From: Cristatella mucedo
Taxonomy: Eukaryota > Bryozoa > Phylactolaemata > Cristatellidae
Reading direction: 5' to 3'
Length of the DNA stretch: 64,000 bases
Assembly (NCBI GenBank): GCA_009760855.2
Contig: WPIO01000002.1
Coordinates: 11,216,001 to 11,280,000, forward strand
Every line of letters begins with the position of its first letter. Positions within the stretch are counted from its first letter, which is position 1. Positions 44,018 to 54,412 of this stretch are shown here, piece after piece. Position numbers and translations under genes: made by a program. Under the pieces are notes generated by a model. It saw only the letters and a list, made by a program, of their open reading frames with translations. It was not told where the DNA came from and did no database searches.

Positions 44018-46120
44018 ATACATGGCAAATATTTGCAAGTATATATATATATAAATATAAATATGCAATATATATACTGATATATAATGTATAAACAATA
44101 TATATAAATATATATTGTTTATATACACACAGCGCCCTAAGAGAACTTATCCAGGCGCTTTACAGCTGGGCTCGAGCCCACGACCTCGGTGGCAAAAAGC
44201 GAGCACCTTGACCCTGGGCAAATCCTGGGCCATCCGCTGCTGGGTATCTCTGCACACCTTAGCGTCGCCGCAGACCGCGGTGCCCCGCCGCACACTGCCG
44301 GTCCCTTGCAGGCAATGAGTGGAAAACTCGCTACGAGATCCAAGGGGAGATCAACGAACAGTTGGCTCGGCACGCGGAGTCGATGAAGGCTCACATCGAC
44401 CGGGCCAAGCAGCAGATGTTTCTTCAGCGTGAGTCCGCTTTTGAACGAGCCGACGCAAACGCGCCGCAGCGTCCCGCTCCTCGCGTCGGCCGCGAGCGCG
44501 CCGCCGCGAGGACGTTGCGTCGCGTATGGGCAGCTGCTGTTGGGCTTTTCGCAAATCGGCTAGCACACCGCAGCAGCTTGATCGTAAGGTTAAGGTCAGC
44601 TCGTGTAAGCTCAACAGTTCAGGATTTTGTAGACAGAGTCGACCGGGCACTCGGCGGCTTACGACGAGTACTCCGAGGTAAGGCTGTCGTGACCGCAAAA
44701 CCCTAGTTCCGGTGCCGCACAACGCATTCAATGTTCAAAGGCCTGGTGCTCGCAATACGCCAACGGTAACGGCGCGGTGCTTGATATTCTGCGCGCGACG
44801 ACAACGCTGCTAACGACAACGCCATATTAGAAAAAGCGCAACGACAGCCTGTATATTGTGGCTGATACGACAGGTGACTTTCAGCCGACTCGCTAAAAGG
44901 CTTACAGCAGCTCGCGCTCAGCACTAGGACTCACCAACCGGCAGACCGTTGCTCCAGGAGAACGACTGCGGTCAGGCCCGTGTCATATTTAATGGCCACG
45001 CCGTAAGTCGTGCAGTAATAATGATAATTATAATAATAGTAATAATTATAATACATTTGATATAGCGGCCTCAGAGAACTCAAACTCTGTCTAGATACTT
45101 CACGGTTGGTTGTGAGAAGCATGGAAGCAGCAGCTCAGGGCGGCTGGAAAGGATAGCGGCGAGCGAGCGCATCGCTTGCGGCCAAATGCAAAAAACCTCA
45201 GCAATTTCATTCCTACAGCATAATCATTGCGTTGCTCATAAGCCTCGGGTCATCGTGGCAATTTCATAAGCGGCTCGGTCCTAATTCAGCGGCACAGCTT
45301 TTAGTTCGTTGTCGAGGTTCAGCCGTCAAGCTCATAGTGCAAAATCGCGGGGCATTGCAATGTCGAGACCGCCTGCAGCGGCCGCAGCGACGGCGGCAGC
45401 TGCAGCGCCAGCAGCAGCGTAGCCGGTTTTGGGTCCGCCGGACTTGCCCAGCCACCGCCCTCTTCCGGCCGAAAACGGCGGACCCGTTTCTGGGCGCGCT
45501 AAGTAATTTGTCAGCTAGCGCGGTGACCGCTCAGGCCCGGTTCCTCGTTCCGTAATGAACGGCTACTGTCTGAGCTGTCTCTTGCTGTTCGCGACTGCTC
45601 GCACGAATCTAGCAGCCGCATTCGTCAGCGCTCCGCCATCGTTCCTGACGAACGTTGTAGCCTAGCGAACAAAGGATAGCAGAGCTGGAAAAAGAACGAG
45701 CAGCCCTGCAGAACCAGCTCGCCGACCTGCAGGGCAGGCTAGAGCAGGAGTCGAAAGCCTTTCACAAGGTTAACGAGGAGCGGCGGCAATACCTCGCCGA
45801 GATCAATGCTGCCAAGATGGCGGCCGAGACCTTTCAGAGAAAGCAGCAGCAGCCCGACGAGGAGTCCGCAGCCGCAAAACCCGGGTACGAGGAGTCCGCG
45901 AGCGTAGGAGGCGAGCAGCAGCTCGCATTAACGCCCGTTCCGCCATTCCCCTGCCATCAGCTGCGCTTCACGTGCCTTTTTTTTTAGGAACATACCGGAT
46001 GGTCAGCGAATCATTGACCCGAAGAGGGGTCCCATAAAGAAGACTGCGGCAGTTAAAAGCCTGCCTAAACTCGACGGCGGCGGCGGCGGCAGCAGCAGTT
46101 CGCCGTCTGTGCAGGAGTAG
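39469..46120 (+). CDS. Coiled-coil protein, six exons, function unknown
   Basis: Exons: 39469-39545, 42892-43052, 44312-44428, 44637-44677, 45661-45884, 45988-46120. They are joined by GT-AG introns with agreeing phases (2, 1, 1, 0, 2), giving about 250 residues. The start is [19 protein letters not shown]. The central part is charged heptad-like helix ([57 protein letters not shown]). The C-terminus is basic then glycine/serine-rich ([19 protein letters not shown] ... QE). The second exon's acceptor has a poor pyrimidine tract, and the exon 5 donor (GG|GTACGA) is weak, so these two junctions are the least certain. No catalytic domain or signal peptide is seen; a cytoskeletal, ciliary or adaptor role would be typical of such proteins, but I do not recognise the family. 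Confidence 0.72.
40690..41820 (+). mobile_element. Best-preserved L2-type LINE copy, 5'-truncated
   Basis: Open frames 40741-41118 and 41115-41570 cover the RT palm end, thumb and C-terminus ([73 protein letters not shown]). A one-base frameshift separates them at about 41117. A full 3' UTR, the 'acgcctagaaag ... gagggcgctttatcaaatg' motif and an (ATT)n tail (41797-41817) follow. It sits in intron 1 of the coiled-coil gene, same sense. This copy serves as reference for the other fragments. Confidence 0.92.
41821..42891. other. Intron of the coiled-coil gene, nothing else seen
   Basis: Contains a short CACC/CACGC run at 42165-42205. An undetected small exon here cannot be excluded, because the join from 39545 to 42892 relies on a weak acceptor. 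Confidence 0.4.
43835..44014. repeat. (TA)n-(GT)n compound microsatellite
   Basis: About 145 bases of TA repeat with a few GTATA/ACATA interruptions, followed by about 15 GT units. In intron 2 of the coiled-coil gene. Confidence 0.97.
44132..44225 (-). mobile_element. LINE terminal scrap and SINE head (reverse)
   Basis: 'agcgccctaagagaact ... ccaggcgctttaca' (reversed LINE end) runs into 'ggctcgagcccacgacctcgg' (reversed SINE B box and flank). The junction has the same arrangement as at 8.83-9.04 kb. Confidence 0.65.
45015..45110 (-). mobile_element. LINE 3' terminal fragment
   Basis: (TAATAA)n, then 'agcggcctcagagaactc' and 'ctgtctagatacttcac'. In intron 4 of the coiled-coil gene. Confidence 0.7.
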
Positions 46121-46655
46121 CACCACTTGTGAAGGGTGTATTCACGACTTCTTTTCCGTAATCCCACGATTTAGCTGGTTCATTCTGTTACAGCGAGCTG
46201 GTCTCGAGTTGCACGCCTACAACGACGGAAAAGCGCGTTGAGACTTTCGAGTCAATGCGACTAGCAGCGACGGTCCCGACTGGCTCTGCGTGGCGCGAGA
46301 AAGCTTCAGAAACTAGTTAGACTAAATGTGAAGCCGAGTTTTTTGGCACCAACGAGCGCTCGAGCGCCCTAGTTCCTCGCTCTCCTGCGGCGACGAAGGC
46401 AGATGGTGGAATTCGTCAGTCCCGGTCTGGGCATGCGCTGCCGGCGGAGCCATTTTGATGACTGCCCCACTTCATATATAACTAGTACCGCTTCAGCGCA
46501 GCTGACCTGATCCCGCATGCTGGCACTATTGGTTAGAGACGATTCAGTATTAACGCGAGAAGCAAAGTAGAGCTACGAATATTGTCATGAGAATGCTGAA
46601 GGGAAAGTGACTTTGATGTGTTTTTACGGCACTCACATTTTCAGCATTGCGGCAC

Positions 46656-46794
46656 CTAGGCAACGCCTCGGGCTCCTTCCTTGGAGCAGTATTCGTGAGC
46701 TCTCACGGGATGACTCTGATGTGATTGCATCTGAACGGCTGGCAAGAGGCAGGTTTCGTCTGCCGGCTTGGTGCTGCAGCGTGTTGACGGAACC
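46656..46794 (-). CDS. Candidate terminal exon, unassigned
   Basis: A good AG acceptor with pyrimidine tract (46795-46812, minus strand) opens a frame of 45 codons ending in TAG: VPSTRCSTKPADETCLLPAV, then a His/Ser-rich part ending GARGVA. Composition is protein-like but the family is not recognised and the partner exon is unknown. It may belong with the candidate at 47188-47527, whose frame however ends in its own stop. Confidence 0.25.
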
Positions 46795-47187
46795 CTGAAA
46801 TGTATGAATAAGCAGCACTTCACTCTGCTTTTGGCCGAGTAAGTAAAATATGGCCAAGCGCCCTGCAAATGCAGGGGAAAACTGTACCACCGAAAGTTTA
46901 ATAAAGATCGTGATCTGCAACAGCATTAAGAGTAGCTTCGGCATCGACTGAGGGCGGAGCCTGACCTTTACGGCATCCATTTAAAATGACGTCAGAGTAC
47001 CGGTCAAGGTCGAAGCCTGCTGATGGCTCCACATATTTTTTTAAGACATCCCAGCAGAATAATATCAGGCTATTTTCTTCAAATTATCCATGTTTAATAC
47101 GAAACAGCCCGGTTCAATAAGCTTCTGACGTTGAACAGAAAGCCTCGATTGAAGGCAAATTTTCTACTTGTTTGTACATTTTAAGTT

Positions 47188-47527
47188 TCAGAGTATTTCG
47201 AAAGATTTTAGCATGAGAAGTGCAACGTGTCGACGATTACATTGCTCGCGTTTGATAGGTAGCAGGTTTTTCACATCGCCACTTGCACAAGGCACCGCTG
47301 TCATTTCTATCTCAAGGCAGCTGCCAGCGACAGCGAAACTCAATTCAATCACTTCAATGATATACCGCAAGTTGCGTCTGAAAAAGGAAAGAGCAGTAGC
47401 TGATTCAATGGCCTCATGTACGTATATTGCGGTAAAAAAAGCTTTAGCGGCGTACCAGCGCCCAAATCTTCTGCAGTTGAGCTCATCCTCCTGGCCGCTC
47501 CGATCTTGCTCAGCGAAATGCCAGTAA
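47188..47527 (-). CDS. Candidate terminal exon, unassigned
   Basis: After an acceptor-like 'ggtattttag' the minus strand is open for 112 codons without needing an ATG: WHFAEQDRSGQEDELNC, then WYAAKAFFTAIYVHEAIESA, then a helical IIEVIELSFAVAG segment, ending in a basic/hydrophobic tail and TGA. The mix of aromatic and charged residues looks like real coding sequence. I do not recognise the protein, and other-strand ORFs here look weaker. Confidence 0.35.
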
Positions 47528-47632
47528 CTAAAATACCATGCAATTTACAAGAGTTAGCGATAATTCTTTTGCATGCCTTTGAATTTGAAAAAAGAATACA
47601 GTACGACTAACTGAAATAATGCGCGATTTGAG

Positions 47633-47755
47633 GTGGCACCTAAGCCAAAACGAGCGATGGTGGACGCGGACTCGAAACCTCTCCTCATTGATTTCGCACC
47701 GTACGAGCCGCCTATTTTCTTAAAGCCAGGCAAGGTCGCGCTGAACAAGTTGTGA
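47633..47755 (+). other. Possible short exon (+)
   Basis: A 40-codon plus frame (MVDADSKPLLIDFAPYEPPI, then FLKPGKVALNKL and stop) has natural composition, but the acceptor in front of it is poor. The opposite strand is also open here (LFSATLPGFKKIGGSYGAKS), so the strand is undecided. Confidence 0.2.
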
Positions 47756-48269
47756 GCCTATTAGAAGTTCCAGCCAGACATGATCTTCATTCGATGTCCA
47801 ACGTAATATGAATATCTATGAATAGTACGTCTATCAATATCTCATTCGTCGCAGTTGCGGCATCTGCTGGCAACGATCCAGACTGAATCGTCCTCTATAC
47901 CGTAAGTGCTATACCCCCAGCAAAGCCGTTCAGTTTAACCGCATGCGCAGCTGCAGCTGGACTACTCACTTCTGGAGAGCGTCTAGGTTCATCGCCGGAC
48001 GCATCTTTTTTTAATCTTCACATTAAGGTAAGTACGTCTAATGTAGTGGCAGAATTTCCACGAAATCTCGCCGCTTAGGCTAGGCTGCGCTTGCACGAAG
48101 TCAGTGGCTGCTTGTTTATAATGCCACCTCAAACTTGCGGCAAATGCAATTTTCCAGTTGCTCTGACTTGGAACTGTTTCCTTTATATAGTCGTCTTCTT
48201 TTCGGAGAGATGGCCGCGAGAGAGTATTAGCTCACAGAAATCTCTCACTATACTTACCTTCGGTTGCAG

Positions 48270-48396
48270 TGCTAATGGTTCCACCTGTGTCCTACACGCC
48301 GAATGGAAAAATAAAGAAATTCGTCAGGTTTTTGTATCCATTTCCCAGAATGGAAGTGTTTCACATGGAACTACGCTAACTGCTTGGAATAAACAC
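48270..48396 (+). other. Possible internal exon (+)
   Basis: Bounded by a good acceptor (cttcggttgcag) and donor (cac|gtaagc), with one frame open across it: ANGSTCVLHAEWKNKEIRQV, then VSISQNGSVSHGTTLTAWNK. No flanking exons were joined and no family recognised. Confidence 0.25.
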
Positions 48397-48504
48397 GTAA
48401 GCGCTTGCAGGTCATAGAATCTGTAAAGTTTGCACGTATACCATTACCTTGCTCAAAACAAATGGCTCGATGCGCATAAGCCTAGAGTGTTATATAAAAT
48501 CAAC

Positions 48505-48765
48505 AGCCTATACAATAATTAATAATGATACATCAGAAAGGATCCCTAAGAGAACTAAATCTCTTTCTAGGCACTAACATGAGCTTGAAAAGATGAGAGT
48601 CAACTGGTTAGCGTTGAGGAGAAAACTTATTCACGTACACACACATGAAGGACAAGTCGTGCGAATGGAGCAGTACTGCAAGAAACAGGTGTTTTTAACT
48701 TCTTTTTACAATTTTAATTCAGAGATGCAACGTCTTTGAGGTCTATGGATAGCTAAAACCCCGGA
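48505..48765 (-). mobile_element. LINE 3' UTR fragment
   Basis: (AATAATGATA), then 'ggatccctaagagaactaaat / ctttctaggcacta' and diverged UTR words. Confidence 0.7.
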
Positions 48766-48899
48766 AAGCCTTACAGGTCCAAGAACTAGGCACGAAATCC
48801 CAACAAACGCTCCAGAAATAATAATGCCTGAAATTTCCCAGTGCTGGTCCAGATGGCCAGCGAACTACTTGTGACACCGTCAATCCAGAGTGTCAAATT

Positions 48900-51120
48900 A
48901 TAATATTTCTATACAATTTGTATAGCGCTCTCAAATAAATTAATCTCTTTCTAGACACTTTAGATATGCTGCAAAAAAAGCACACTTAAGTGGTTAGTGG
49001 TAGTATGCACAATGTAAACACGCATGACATGGTTAGAGGTGACCTACAAAGTGTGAACAGTTTAAGCATGGTTAGTGGTAGCATGCACAGTGTCAGCACG
49101 CAGTTGCGCACAAAGAACGATATACGAGTACCCCTTAAAGGCTGAGACAGACACGTGCGTTTTAAGCTTCTTTTATAAATTTCATGTCAGGAATTGCCGT
49201 GCCGTCAGTCGGGAGTAAGCTTTACGAACTTATGAACTAAAGGCAGGGTCTCCTAAAAGATTTTCAAGTTCATACAAAGTAAAGCTCAACGATTTGAGCT
49301 AGAAAAGCGGATGGTACGATGCCTAGTCTGACGGGGGAGTAGTTCTGATTAGTAGGCTGGAGCCGGAGAATATAGGGATCTAAAAGTGAAGGAAAGAACT
49401 TTGGAATCGATGCGTTGCTCGACTGGGAGGCAGTGCAGGTCGACGAGAATTGCTGTGATGTGGCAACTCCGACGCTCACGGCAGATGAGCCTAGCTACAG
49501 ATTTTTATACCAACTGTAAGCGCCTGATTGCACAGGCCGGTAGACCAGGACAGTGAGTTACAGAAGTCGAGGCGGAATGTCACAAATGCATGGACCAGTT
49601 TGGATGTAGTATGCCTGTCTAAGCAAGCCCAAATTTTAGCAATGCCATGTAGCTGAAAGTAGGCAGACTTGACAGTGTAGCTGAAGTGATCATCGAGTCA
49701 GTGGTCACTCTCAGGACACCTAGATCCCGTGAAGATGCAACAGTAGATATGCTATCAAAGCCGATGGTCAGCTTACAGTTTTTTAGTTATTTCCGAATCA
49801 CATTGGGTTTGGCCGTAACTGGTAGAATAATTTTGATCGCCATTCAATTTGAGAAAGTTATCTGCCATCCTCGCGTCGATGCCAGCAATGCACGCAGCAA
49901 GGGAGTTGAGAGAGAATTTGACTCGCTGGAGGAGGGCAGGGAAGGATAAAAGCAAACATACAAACGAGTGCCATTTGTATAGAAGTTATGGTGCATAGAT
50001 TGTGTGCTCGGCGATCGCATCGGCAAGAAAGGAAAGCATAGGCTGTGAAAAGAAGCCGATCGAGCACGGAGCCCTCGAGGTGCCCCAGCGGTACTTCAGC
50101 AGCGGTTTATCGGATGACTTTCATTTGTTCAAATCAATAACCTGGGGTCTCCCATTGAGACAGGACCTAAACCACTGCAGTGCAGTGCCAGCGATGCTCG
50201 CGTGAGATGAGAGGCGCTCGATAGAGAGAGAGAGAGAGACTTATTGTTAATAGTATTAAACGCTGCCGAAAGATCAAAAGATCAAGCAAAACAAGCAGAG
50301 AGACTTGACCTAAGTCTGCACTCCTGAGAAGGTCGCTGTACACCCGAAGCAGTGCTGAGTCTGTGTAGTGATTAGCTATACATCCAGAATGGAACTTACT
50401 TGCGAGGTTTGAAGTTGCAATGTCGGAGCTCAGCTGGTCTGCCAGCTCACGATCCAGTGCCTTCGATTGAAATGGTTGAAGGGAGACAGGGCGGAAGCTT
50501 CACAAGTTCTCTTGGTCTAGTGTTGCTTTCTTTATAGGTGGCCTAATAAGACCCTTTTTTGATAGGTGAAGGGACATGATCTGAGTCTATGGACATATTC
50601 ATTATGTTAGACACGCATGGAAGCAGGATAGTTGTGCATCGTAAACGTAGGACCGTGGGAATAGCGGCCTAGAGGAATAGAGGACTAGTAATCTTCTTTG
50701 ACTGGGAGATGAATTTCAGGATGAGGTCACTCATGGCCTCCTTGAATGTAGACATTGAGGTGCTGCATGGAATTGAGGGAGGGGAGTCCTGTGGGGTTAT
50801 TACTGAGGGACAGGAGTCCAGAGGGGATATTGCTACCTAAGGAAGGGTCTCTCTGGTTTTGCTTAAACTCCTGACAGAAAGCTAGAGAAGAGATCGGCTA
50901 GATAGGCCACAAGGATCGCGAGGCAAGGAACTAACCTGAAAGCGGCTGAAGAGCTGGTTGATGGTAGGCGTAAGCATTTTTGGATTGCGTATCTGTGATT
51001 CAACCATATTTTAATAGAAGCTCGAGTTGGCCTCTGATAAGATCGATTGGTATGATTTACATTAGTTTTTCGTGTGCTTAACGATTTAAGTCAGCCCTGA
51101 TATTTTGCAACCGAGTTTCA
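48900..51120 (-). mobile_element. Longest L2-type LINE copy, degenerate
   Basis: From the reversed 3' terminus (48915-48965) the minus strand runs through UTR, the RT C-terminus (49270-49480: SPVRLGIVPSAF), [20 protein letters not shown] (about 49860-49935), the FYTNGTRLYVCF core that replaces YADD (about 49965-50020), the GSVLDRLLFTAYA motif (about 50030-50075) and on to a decayed D-x-x-x-F-D-type region near 50250. The 5' limit is uncertain. It is riddled with stops and frameshifts. A (GA)n scrap lies at 50223-50240. Confidence 0.8.
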
Positions 51121-51732
51121 AGGGTCAGAGGCTAATTCTCGCCATACTCCGGCCATACTCCGGCCACCATGCCGCTCGCCATGCCGCCGAGCTAGGGTAA
51201 GACGAGCGGCCGTCAGGATAAACCTCTTTGTAATAACGCATGCGCCAACAACAACAGGGGAACTAAACAAGTCTACAGGGAAGGTCCTATACATAGTACA
51301 CTATGGGGCGTAAGACGACGCAGCAAGCTCGAACAAACGTGTTAGTTGGGGTCAGTCAACTTCTGCAGTCCTGTCGTTATACCGACTCCGAATCCAACAG
51401 TACGAGCGTACGCCGTCCAAAACCCGGCTGGCTGAGTAACTGCTTGGCTAGTCCGAGTCGACAAGTACCACATTCGTAAGCTTTCACCGAAAGACGCCAA
51501 CACACGGGGGGGGGGGGGTCACGAACACGCTACACGGGGAAAGCGGAATATACAAGTCAACAACGAGCGAGCTATCCAGCTCTGCTCGGGCCTTGGGTAC
51601 TCGTTCCCTTGCGTGCGTGGCAGCATCGCCGGAGCACGCCTGCACGAATCCAGGTGCATAACTCGGCGAGACCGGGAGCCTCCAACACCACGACTTACTC
51701 GGCCAACGTCTCGTACCCAAGAGCCCCCGGTG
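51121..51732. other. Host flank left of the viral element
   Basis: Moderately GC-rich, with a G(11) run near 51506-51517. No gene supported. Composition changes sharply at about 51733. Confidence 0.5.
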
Positions 51733-51739
51733 TTGTAAG

Positions 51740-51842
51740 AAAAGTCACTTCTTAGGACAATTCCCCTTTCAATCCTTCTCATGCTCACTATCGTTCGCAT
51801 TTCGAAGTCTTGAAAGTGAAATTGTCCTAAGAATTGACTTTT
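51740..51842. repeat. Inverted repeat at the left edge of the viral element
   Basis: Arms 51740-51762 and 51820-51842 are reverse complements with a single mismatch, and partial pairing extends inward, leaving a loop of roughly 40-57 bases. It sits exactly at the switch from host-like to AT-rich viral sequence. It could be the end of a terminal inverted repeat folded back on itself, a hairpin end, or the junction of two ends. The distal terminus is outside the window, so a TIR pair cannot be tested. Confidence 0.75.
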
Positions 51843-51918
51843 CCTCCAACATTAAATTTTTTGCAAGCTTTGTTAAACTATATAATAGAGTAAGCAATTT
51901 TCAAAATTATATAGAAAA

Positions 51919-52317
51919 ATGCCAGATTTAAGAAAAGATTTTGCCCTTAAAAATATGAAGAGACTATTCAATTTAATAAAAAAAATTAGATCGTGTCTAA
52001 TAAAATTAACAAGAGCTAGATACGCAATTAAATTTATAAATACAGTAATAGCATTAAGAGTAACTGTTTCCAGTACTTATATTCAAATAATCCCAGCTAT
52101 TAGTCATGCAATCACTTTCTTTTTAGCACTATCTGTAATGTTTGTATCAGTTGACGGTGTTCTATCAGAAATAGATAAACGTAAAAGAAATGCTTTAAAT
52201 TCTAATTCTGAAATCATCTCAAAGATTACTAATGCTTTATCTGAGGAGGAAATTACAAAAGAAGAATTTGAAGGACTTGTATTGGGAAGTTCACAAACTG
52301 AAATTAATGTTGGTTAA
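51919..52317 (+). CDS. Small predicted membrane protein of the viral element
   Basis: An intact 132-residue frame. The N-terminal ~35 residues are strongly basic (Lys/Arg-rich). A hydrophobic region at about residues 45-80 (AITFFLALSVMFVSVDGV) forms one or two membrane segments, and the C-terminal ~45 residues are polar and acidic, with EEEITKEEFEGL. It converges on the integrase, the two stop codons overlapping by 14 bases. No family recognised; small membrane proteins at this position may act in virion entry or egress, but that is conjecture. Confidence 0.65.
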   Translation: MPDLRKDFALKNMKRLFNLIKKIRSCLIKLTRARYAIKFINTVIALRVTVSSTYIQIIPAISHAITFFLALSVMFVSVDGVLSEIDKRKRNALNSNSEIISKITNALSEEEITKEEFEGLVLGSSQTEINVG

Positions 52318-53206
52318 TTACTGGCAACTCCTCTCCAACAAAGCTTCTCTTAACATCATTTACGAAATATCTAGTCGGTCGTTCTCGCAATACCATTATT
52401 CTAACAATAGTATGTTTAGTCAAATTCCATATTGGATCTGTAGCTCTTCTTCTTTTTTCATCTTCTCCTTCACCTGGTTCTAATAAATATCTAACAGTTG
52501 TTCCTAATTCTAATAACTCTTCTTCTCCTCCTACTTTTCTCTTGTATTTTGGTTTCTTTATTTTTACTGTTTTCCCAATTGCTTTAACAGGTTTTTCACC
52601 AATCACTCTTGTAACACAATTGTTTAGATACTCAATAATCTTTGGTAAATTATCAATCCACTCTTTGTTTCTAGTATAATCTCCTTTATTAATTCTTCCT
52701 AATTCCTTTTCATACTGTGTAATAAATGCTCTCTCAGCAACTGTTCTATTCATTCTTTCAACTAATGCAGCACTCTTTTTTGTAGTACCTTCTATAACAC
52801 GTGTTTCATGTATTTTCATTTCTTTAGCAAACTCTCCTTTGAACTCAGATCCTGGATCTACTGTTATATTTTTAGGCCAGTTCACAGGACCTTTACTATA
52901 AATATCTATTATTGCTTGTGTTACTTCTTTAGAAGACTTTGTTTTAAGCGGTCTTCAATCTTTATATCTACTAGCAACATCAATAACACTCAAAGCATAT
53001 TTATATCCGGAACCATTAGGCATATATAGAATATCTGCTTGATGGTTTTCATTAGGTTCAACTACATTAAAGAAACCTTGTGGAATGTTCGTAGGTCTTG
53101 GTTTGAAAACTTGACTTATATCTGAATCAGGATTAAACTTGCCTTTTTTTTCTTTTTTTAGAGTTAAAAACGACATTCTATAGAGAATGGAAATATTTTG
53201 TGGCAC
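52304..53206 (-). pseudogene. DDE (retroviral-type) integrase, one in-frame stop
   Basis: Catalytic core triad in order: D in HQADILYM, D in ITVDPGSEF, E in ALVERMNRT, with correct relative spacing. The C-terminal SH3-like part is seen in TVRYLLEPGEGE ... RRRATDPIW ... RYFVND, with the EEL end typical of Polinton and Ty3-like integrases. A single in-frame TGA at 52955-52957 lies between the first and second Asp, and downstream codons stay in the same frame, so this is a nonsense mutation rather than a frameshift. No N-terminal HHCC zinc finger is visible, and the gene is short (about 300 codons). It would integrate the linear viral DNA into the host chromosome. Confidence 0.92.
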
Positions 53207-53612
53207 ATGTTTAAATACATTTAAGGAAATTGAATACCTTGAAACAGGTCATCCTTATTGCCATCCAAAAAGAAAAAGACCAAAACAAAAGTATGAAATA
53301 CGTTGTGATAAATGTGACTTAGATATGAGTGAAACATAATTTGATTCTAGCCTTTAACAAAATAGTGAAATAATCATTTATTCATACTGTAATATAAACT
53401 CTAATTATTATAAAAAAGAAAAACCAACTAAACTATATTCTTTAGTAAAGAAACATTTTAAAAGTGGATGTTATCCAACCTTAGGTATACATAGATGTTT
53501 AGAACATGAATCAATATGTGCTATTTCAAAATTATTCCCACTTGTTAAAGGTAAGCATAAAGCAACAAAGTTAAAAGAGTTAATAGTTTTAATAGTTCAC
53601 TTTGACTTTTAA
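53187..53612 (+). pseudogene. Cys-rich (zinc-ribbon-like) reading frame with two stops
   Basis: One plus frame runs from ATG 53187 to TAA 53612 but is interrupted by TAA at 53337 and again about six codons later. It begins MEIFCGTC and has a second pair RCDKCDLDM, so two CxxC knuckles, then a third Cys/His cluster (KSGCYPTLGIHRCLEHESIC). The first 50 codons overlap the start of the integrase on the other strand. It could be a transcription factor-like or nuclease-associated zinc protein; family not recognised. Confidence 0.4.
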
Positions 53613-54412
53613 GGAGGGTACATAACTAACCAAGAGGTTTACCTTTAATTTCCCAAGGATATCAACGAAGTAATACTCAGTTGGCAACCTACTGAAATAA
53701 GCATAATACTTTAAGTTAACACAAGTTGGAGAAGTATTTATAGCTCTTAAATCGCCAGATACTACTGTTGTATCACTATTAGATCTAAGAAATACACAAT
53801 TAGATGATCCGACAACCATAACATTCAGTGTTGTTATTGGTGGAGCAATTTTATTTGTCCATGAGTAAGGTGTTGATAGATTTAGTATTGTATTTAATGC
53901 TTTAGGATCGATTGAGATTGATATTACTTCCGTTATTTTTTCAAGTGTTTTATCTACATAATACTTTGTTCCAAAGTCAGATGGATTAACAGGCTCTGCA
54001 ACATTTGCTATTGAATTTCCACCCATGTTGATATTTGTTGTTGAAGGAAATGCTTTCAATAATACATCTCTTTTCATTCCACCATAAGTAACACAATAGT
54101 CATCATTAAGAACAACTGGATTGGTATTTCCTGAATTCCGAATCTTTTAACATAATTATTTACTTGACTAACATTTACTCCATCAGTAGGATTAATACCA
54201 GCACCAAGATTTGTAATACGTTTATCAACAAGATTAATCGTTATTCCTGAATTAACAACAAAGTTTGCATCAGCATAAGCTTTTGTAACAGCATCAAAGT
54301 CATTAACAGGATCAGCTAAATTTATAATTCTATTTCCATTCGCATCAAGATCTGAAAGAATGAAACCATTATTCTTTGATACATAGTCTTCGTTATGAAA
54401 CTTTTTGTTCAT
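53589..54412 (-). pseudogene. Phage-tail-fibre-like attachment protein, frameshifted
   Basis: Two overlapping frames (54412-54074 and 54077-53589) form one gene split by a frameshift near 54120. It has three copies of the phage fibre repeat: ANGNRIINLADPVND plus AVTKAYAD; DKRITNLGAGINPTDG; and GNSIANVAEPVNPSDF plus TKYYVD. This is the G-N-x-I-x-N-L-x-x-P-x-N-x-x-D-A-x-x-K-x-Y-V-D motif known from bacteriophage tail fibres and also found in fibre genes of some animal midsize DNA viruses. A beta-rich C-terminal domain of about 110 residues follows. Likely host attachment. A paralogue lies at 63757. Confidence 0.75.

Noticed and set aside
43690-44128. Tyr-Ile rich ORFs
   Set aside because: Translation of a TA/GT microsatellite.
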